DNA of 10,504 bases from Gemmatimonadales bacterium (GTDB lineage Bacteria; Gemmatimonadota; Gemmatimonadetes; Gemmatimonadales; GWC2-71-9), in the NCBI GenBank assembly GCA_013812695.1, contig JACCSZ010000143.1, positions 1 to 10,504 on the forward strand, written 5' to 3'. Under the pieces are notes generated by a model, which worked only from the letters and a program-made list of their open reading frames with translations, was not told where the DNA came from and ran no database searches. Positions 5,918-10,504 of this stretch are shown here, in pieces (positions within the stretch are counted from its first letter, which is position 1; each line of letters opens with the position of its first letter). The translations under genes were made by a program, and so were the position numbers.

Positions 5918-6979
5918 ATGTTCATCACCAAGCCGTTCGTCCGGGACCGGAAGATCCGGTTCGCGCTCGTGGGGTGCGGGCGGATCTCCGCCAACCACTT
6001 CGACGCCCTCGAGCGCCACGGCGATCGCGCGGAGCTGGTCGGGGTGTGCGACATCGACGGCGAGGCCCTGGCCCGGGCAGCGGCGCGGACCGGCGCTCCC
6101 GGCTTCCGATCGCTCGATCTCCTGCTGGCGGGCACGGATGCCGACGTCGTGATCCTGGCCACGCCCAGCGGGCTCCATGCCGACGAAGCCACCCAGGTGG
6201 CGGCGGCCGGGCGGCATGTCATGACCGAGAAGCCGATGGCCACGCGCTGGCGGGATGGGAAGCGGATGGTCCAGGCGTGCGATCAGGCCGGGGTCCATCT
6301 CTTCGTGGTGAAGCAGAACCGGCGGAACGCGACCCTGCAACTCGTCAAGCAGGCGGTCGAGAAGCATCGATTCGGCCGGATCTACATGGTCAACATCAAC
6401 GTCTTCTGGGCCCGGCCCCAGGCCTACTACGATGGTGCGTCCTGGCGCGGCACGTGGGAGTTCGACGGCGGCGCCTTCATGAATCAGGCGAGCCACTACG
6501 TCGACCTGCTCGACTGGCTGATCGGCCCGGTGGAGAGCGTGCAGGCGTACACCGCGACGCTGGCGCGGAACATCCAGGTCGAGGACACGGGCGTGGTGAG
6601 CATCCGCTGGCGCACCGGCGCGCTCGGCAGCATGAACGTCACGATGCTCACCTACCCCAAGAATCTCGAGGGCTCGATCACCATCCTCGGCGAGAAAGGG
6701 ACGGTGCGGGTGGGCGGCGTGGCGGTCAATCAGATCGAGCACTGGTCCTTCGCCGATGAGGAGCCTGAGGATGCGAAGGTCGGGGAGGCCAGCTACGACA
6801 CCACGTCGGTCTACGGCTTCGGCCATTCCCTCTACTACGACAACGTCATCAAGTCGGTTCGCGGCGAGGCGATACCCGACACCGACGGTCGCGAGGGGCT
6901 CCATTCGCTGGAGATCCTGATCGCGACGTACATCTCCGCCCGGGACGGACGGCGGGTCGCGCTGCCGCTCGAGGTCTGA
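5918..6979 (+). CDS. Gfo/Idh/MocA oxidoreductase, WbpB/WlbA-like sugar dehydrogenase
   Basis: 353 residues from ATG 5918. A GTG at 5861 would add 19 residues of unlike composition before the fold, so it is rejected. The N-terminal Rossmann domain binds NAD(P): V-G-C-G-R-I-S (18-24), acidic C-D-I-D after strand 2 (44-47), and E-K-P at 104-106 with the family's catalytic Lys105. The C-terminal beta-sheet domain carries F-W-A-R-P-Q-A-Y-Y-D, W-R-G-T-W (176-180), D-G-G and M-N-Q-A-S-H-Y-V-D-L-L-D-W (188-200, active-site His193). These segments are typical of the subgroup that oxidises UDP-N-acetylglucosaminuronate-type sugars at C3 (WbpB, WlbA) before C3 amination in O-antigen synthesis. The four rml genes follow at once, which supports a polysaccharide role. 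The substrate is an inference: no aminotransferase or acetyltransferase partner is visible, so another nucleotide sugar is possible. Confidence 0.88.
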   Translation: MFITKPFVRDRKIRFALVGCGRISANHFDALERHGDRAELVGVCDIDGEALARAAARTGAPGFRSLDLLLAGTDADVVILATPSGLHADEATQVAAAGRHVMTEKPMATRWRDGKRMVQACDQAGVHLFVVKQNRRNATLQLVKQAVEKHRFGRIYMVNINVFWARPQAYYDGASWRGTWEFDGGAFMNQASHYVDLLDWLIGPVESVQAYTATLARNIQVEDTGVVSIRWRTGALGSMNVTMLTYPKNLEGSITILGEKGTVRVGGVAVNQIEHWSFADEEPEDAKVGEASYDTTSVYGFGHSLYYDNVIKSVRGEAIPDTDGREGLHSLEILIATYISARDGRRVALPLEV

Positions 6980-6981
6980 GC

Positions 6982-7884
6982 GTGGGCACCGACGGCACCG
7001 CCGCGCGCAAAGGCCTCATCCTGGCCGGCGGCTCGGGGACGCGGCTCCATCCGGTCACCCGCGCCATCTGCAAGCAGCTCCTGCCGATCTACGACAAACC
7101 CATGATCTACTACCCGTTGTCGACGCTGATGCTGGGCGGCATGCGGGAGATCCTGCTCATCTCCACGGCGCAGGACCTGCCGGCGTTCGAGCGGCTGCTG
7201 GGCGACGGCAGCCAGTGGGGGCTTTCGTTCAGCTACATGGTGCAGCCCTCGCCCGACGGGCTCGCGCAGGCCTTCCTCCTCGGCCGCGAGTTCATCGGCC
7301 GCGACCCGAGCTGCCTGGTCCTGGGCGACAACATCTTCTACGGGCAGGATCTGAGCGCCACGCTGCGGCGGGCCAGTGCCCGCCGGCGCGGCGCGACGGT
7401 GTTCGGGTATCACGTGCAGAACCCGTCGGCGTACGGCGTCGTCGAGTTCGACGCGACCGGCAAGGCCACCGGGATCGAGGAGAAACCCGCGCAGCCGCGT
7501 TCCAACTTTGCGGTGACGGGACTGTACTTCTACGACGAGCGCGTCGTGGACATCGCGGCGGAGATCCAGCCCTCGGCGAGGGGCGAGCTGGAGATCACCG
7601 ACCTCAACGCGCGCTATCTCGAACTGGGCGAACTGGAAGTCGAAATCCTCAGGCGCGGCACCGCGTGGCTGGATACCGGCACGCACGAATCACTGCTGCA
7701 GGCAGGGACCTTCATCCAGACCATCGAGGACCGGCAGGGCCTCAAGATCGCGTGCCCGGAGGAGATCGCCTACAAGATGGGCTACATCGACGCCGAACAG
7801 GTGGCGCGCCTGGCCCAACCGCTGGTGAAGACGACGTACGGTCAGTACCTGCTTCAGATTCTGCACGACCCTCGACATCCGTGA
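6982..7884 (+). CDS. rmlA: Glucose-1-phosphate thymidylyltransferase RmlA
   Basis: 300 residues from GTG 6982, two bases after the previous stop, with GAGGT near 6972 as a modest ribosome site. It makes dTDP-glucose from dTTP and glucose-1-phosphate, the first step to dTDP-L-rhamnose and usually the feedback-controlled one. Seen: the nucleotide-binding signature G-G-S-G-T-R-L (16-22) with K-Q-L-L-P-I-Y-D-K-P after it, the Mg-binding segment L-G-D-N (114-117), E-E-K-P (166-169), G-E-L-E-I-T-D (201-207) and W-L-D-T-G-T-H (229-235). Length and motif order are those of the short RmlA class. The final GTGA is shared with the rmlC start, so the genes are translationally coupled. Confidence 0.97.
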   Translation: MGTDGTAARKGLILAGGSGTRLHPVTRAICKQLLPIYDKPMIYYPLSTLMLGGMREILLISTAQDLPAFERLLGDGSQWGLSFSYMVQPSPDGLAQAFLLGREFIGRDPSCLVLGDNIFYGQDLSATLRRASARRRGATVFGYHVQNPSAYGVVEFDATGKATGIEEKPAQPRSNFAVTGLYFYDERVVDIAAEIQPSARGELEITDLNARYLELGELEVEILRRGTAWLDTGTHESLLQAGTFIQTIEDRQGLKIACPEEIAYKMGYIDAEQVARLAQPLVKTTYGQYLLQILHDPRHP

Positions 7885-8429
7885 TCGTCACGCCGACTGC
7901 CATCCCCGACGTGCTGCTGGTGCAGCCGACGGCCCACGGCGACCAGCGCGGCTTCTTCGTCGAGACCTGGCACGCGGCGCGCTACGCAGCGGCGGGCATC
8001 CACGGTCCGTTCGTGCAGGACAACCACAGCCGCTCGGCCGCGCACACGCTACGCGGGCTGCACTATCAGGTCCGCCAGCCGCAGGGCAAGCTCGTGCGCG
8101 CGGCCGTGGGCGCCATCTTCGACGTGACCGTGGACCTGCGCCGATCGTCCGCCACGTTCGGACACTGGGTCGGCGCCGTGCTCAGTGACGAGAATCATCA
8201 CCAGCTGTGGGTGCCCCCGGGGTTCGCCCACGGATTCTACGTCCTCAGCGGCCCGGCGGACCTCATCTACAAGTGTACGACGCTCTACGCGGCGGAACTC
8301 GACCGCGCGCTCCGGTGGGACGATCCGGCGCTCGGCATCGACTGGCCGTTGACCGACGCCATCCCGCCGCTGCTGTCGGCGAAGGACGCCGAGGCTCCGC
8401 TCTTGCGGGAAGCCGAGACGTATCCGTGA
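7881..8429 (+). CDS. rmlC: dTDP-4-dehydrorhamnose 3,5-epimerase RmlC
   Basis: 182 residues from GTG 7881, which overlaps the rmlA stop (GTGA 7881-7884). An open frame continues far upstream, but only as an out-of-frame reading of rmlA. RmlC epimerises dTDP-4-keto-6-deoxyglucose at C3 and C5. It has a cupin fold. R-G-F-F-V-E-T (23-29) and R-G-L-H-Y-Q (58-63, catalytic His61) are present. So are V-P-P-G-F-A-H-G-F (111-119), Y-K-C-T-T-L-Y (130-136, probable catalytic Tyr136) and L-S-A-K-D (165-169, Asp169 likely pairing with His61). The length matches the family. The stop overlaps the GTG of rmlD by 4 bases. Confidence 0.97.
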   Translation: MIVTPTAIPDVLLVQPTAHGDQRGFFVETWHAARYAAAGIHGPFVQDNHSRSAAHTLRGLHYQVRQPQGKLVRAAVGAIFDVTVDLRRSSATFGHWVGAVLSDENHHQLWVPPGFAHGFYVLSGPADLIYKCTTLYAAELDRALRWDDPALGIDWPLTDAIPPLLSAKDAEAPLLREAETYP

Positions 8430-9319
8430 CGGCACCGCCGCCCGGCCGGGCGCTGATCACCGGGGCCGGGGGTCAGGTGGGCCTAACGCTGCAGGAGCGC
8501 ATGCCGGACGGCTGGGCGGTCACCGCCTGCCGCGCGGACGAGCTCGACGTGACCCAAGCCGATCGCGTGCGAGCGGTGCTGCGGCGGGAGCGGCCCACGG
8601 TCGTCATCCACACCGCCGCGTACACCGCCGTCGACGCGGCGGAAGCCTCCGCCGAACGGGCGGAGGCGGTGAACGCGCTCGGCACGGCGCACGTCGCCGA
8701 GGCGGCGCGCGAGGTGGGGGCACGGCTGCTGCACGTGTCGACGGATTTCGTCTTCGACGGGGCGAGCGGCCGTCCGTACGCGCCGGACGACCGGCCGAAT
8801 CCGCTCGGAGTCTACGGCCGGACCAAGCTCGTGGCGGAGCAGGAGGCCGCGCGAATCCTCGGCGACCGCGCGCTCATCGTCAGGACGGCGTGGGTCTACT
8901 CGCGCCATGGCCGCAACTTCGTGCTGACGATGCTCCGGCTGATGCGGGAGCGTGACGAGGTCGGGGTGGTCAGCGACCAGATCGGGACGCCCACATGGGC
9001 GCGGTCGCTGGCGGACACGCTCTGGACGGCGGCCGGGCGGCCGGAGCTGCATGGCGTGCTGCATTGGACGGATGCGGGGGCAGCGAGCTGGTATGACTTC
9101 GCGGTGGCCGTTCAGGAGGAGGCGCTCGCCATCGGGCTACTGGATCGGCCGGTCCCCATCCGGCCGATTCGCACCGAGGAATACCCCACGGCAGCTCGAC
9201 GACCGGCGCACAGCGTCCTCGACAAGAGCTCGACCTGGGCGACCCTCGGCGGTCCAGTCCGGCATTGGCGACAGAGCCTTCGCCTGATGTTGCGCGAACT
9301 GGCGGTCGGACGCGCTTGA
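8426..9319 (+). CDS. rmlD: dTDP-4-dehydrorhamnose reductase RmlD
   Basis: 297 residues from GTG 8426, again a GTGA overlap with the previous gene. It is an SDR-type NAD(P)H reductase that turns dTDP-4-keto-L-rhamnose into dTDP-L-rhamnose, the last step of the pathway. Seen: the dinucleotide-binding T-G-A-G-G-Q-V-G (12-19), H-T-A-A-Y-T-A-V-D (62-70), V-S-T-D-F-V-F-D-G (104-112), the catalytic Y-G-R-T-K (Tyr130, Lys134) and the R-P-A-H-S-V-L-D segment near the end that many RmlD proteins carry. Length is normal. After the stop there are about 85-100 bases before rmlB, so the tight coupling of the previous genes ends here. Confidence 0.96.
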   Translation: MTAPPPGRALITGAGGQVGLTLQERMPDGWAVTACRADELDVTQADRVRAVLRRERPTVVIHTAAYTAVDAAEASAERAEAVNALGTAHVAEAAREVGARLLHVSTDFVFDGASGRPYAPDDRPNPLGVYGRTKLVAEQEAARILGDRALIVRTAWVYSRHGRNFVLTMLRLMRERDEVGVVSDQIGTPTWARSLADTLWTAAGRPELHGVLHWTDAGAASWYDFAVAVQEEALAIGLLDRPVPIRPIRTEEYPTAARRPAHSVLDKSSTWATLGGPVRHWRQSLRLMLRELAVGRA

Positions 9320-9404
9320 GGCCCTCGCGTTTCCCGGCTTTATTTACGGGTTCGGTGTGAACCGATCCCGCTGCGGCCCTGGCAAGGAGGAGTCCCTGCG
9401 CCCC
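9320..9404. other. rmlD to rmlB spacer
   Basis: It holds an AT-rich patch TTTATTTA (9339-9346) in otherwise GC-rich DNA and a small hairpin GGTTC 9349-9353 / GAACC 9359-9363 with a GGTGT loop. A strong Shine-Dalgarno lies near its end. An internal promoter for rmlB is possible but not shown. Confidence 0.35.
9384..9390 (+). promoter_or_regulatory. Strong Shine-Dalgarno before rmlB, not matched to an in-frame start
   Basis: AAGGAGG is the best ribosome site near rmlB. The next ATG (9405, 14 bases on) opens only M-S-P-S-L-A and stops at TAA 9423-9425, one base out of phase with rmlB. The in-frame TTG at 9418 is 27 bases from the site. Confidence 0.6.
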
Positions 9405-9417
9405 ATGTCGCCCTCGC

Positions 9418-10504
<1,087 letters not shown>

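Noticed and set aside
5783..6904. 373-residue - strand frame opposite the dehydrogenase
   Set aside because: It is the antisense shadow of a clear Gfo/Idh/MocA gene, and it would overlap the divergent promoter region.
7215..7880. Long 5' extension of the rmlC frame inside rmlA
   Set aside because: It reads rmlA out of frame. GTG 7881 with a GTGA overlap gives a normal 182-residue RmlC, so this is not a fusion protein.
8207..8425. 5' extension of the rmlD frame inside rmlC
   Set aside because: Same case: out-of-frame reading of rmlC. GTG 8426 gives the normal RmlD length.

Overview
The window is a gene-dense, GC-rich (by eye about two thirds G+C) bacterial chromosomal segment with frequent GTG starts and many 1-4 base stop/start overlaps. 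A dispersed 'CCTGAGCG-AGCGA-GG' intergenic repeat, a lipobox protein and a dTDP-rhamnose cluster point to a free-living diderm. Gemmatimonadota or a similar high-GC phylum fits, but this is an inference from style, not a demonstrated assignment.

Left part (1-4430, + strand), housekeeping. It starts with the 3' end of a probable CCA-adding tRNA nucleotidyltransferase, then a ZIP-family metal transporter (GTGA overlap), then the AAA+ recombination factor RarA (TGATG overlap). After a 97-base gap comes a small LEA14/WHy-type lipoprotein, then the ribosome-associated GTPase HflX. HflX appears to start at a non-canonical ATC codon. HflX ends before a perfect 15-bp bidirectional terminator, which separates it from the convergent gene.

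Middle part (4556-5917). An isocitrate lyase family gene lies on the - strand. The 231-base divergent region upstream holds a perfect 8-4-8 palindrome that matches both the Rex and the CRP/FNR operator forms. Beside it are three interleaved inverted repeats.

Right part (5918-10504, + strand), sugar-nucleotide cluster. A WbpB/WlbA-like Gfo/Idh/MocA dehydrogenase is followed by rmlA, rmlC, rmlD and rmlB (the last cut by the window end). Together the rml genes make dTDP-L-rhamnose from glucose-1-phosphate and dTTP for surface polysaccharide. The dehydrogenase suggests that a second, oxidised sugar goes into the same glycan. The rmlB start is abnormal: the nearest ATG with a Shine-Dalgarno is out of frame by one base.

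No tRNA, rRNA, CRISPR, transposase or phage gene was seen. I found no convincing undescribed multi-gene system. The points most worth checking are the two irregular starts, the palindrome and inverted repeats of the divergent region, and the unusual active-site loop of the isocitrate lyase homologue.
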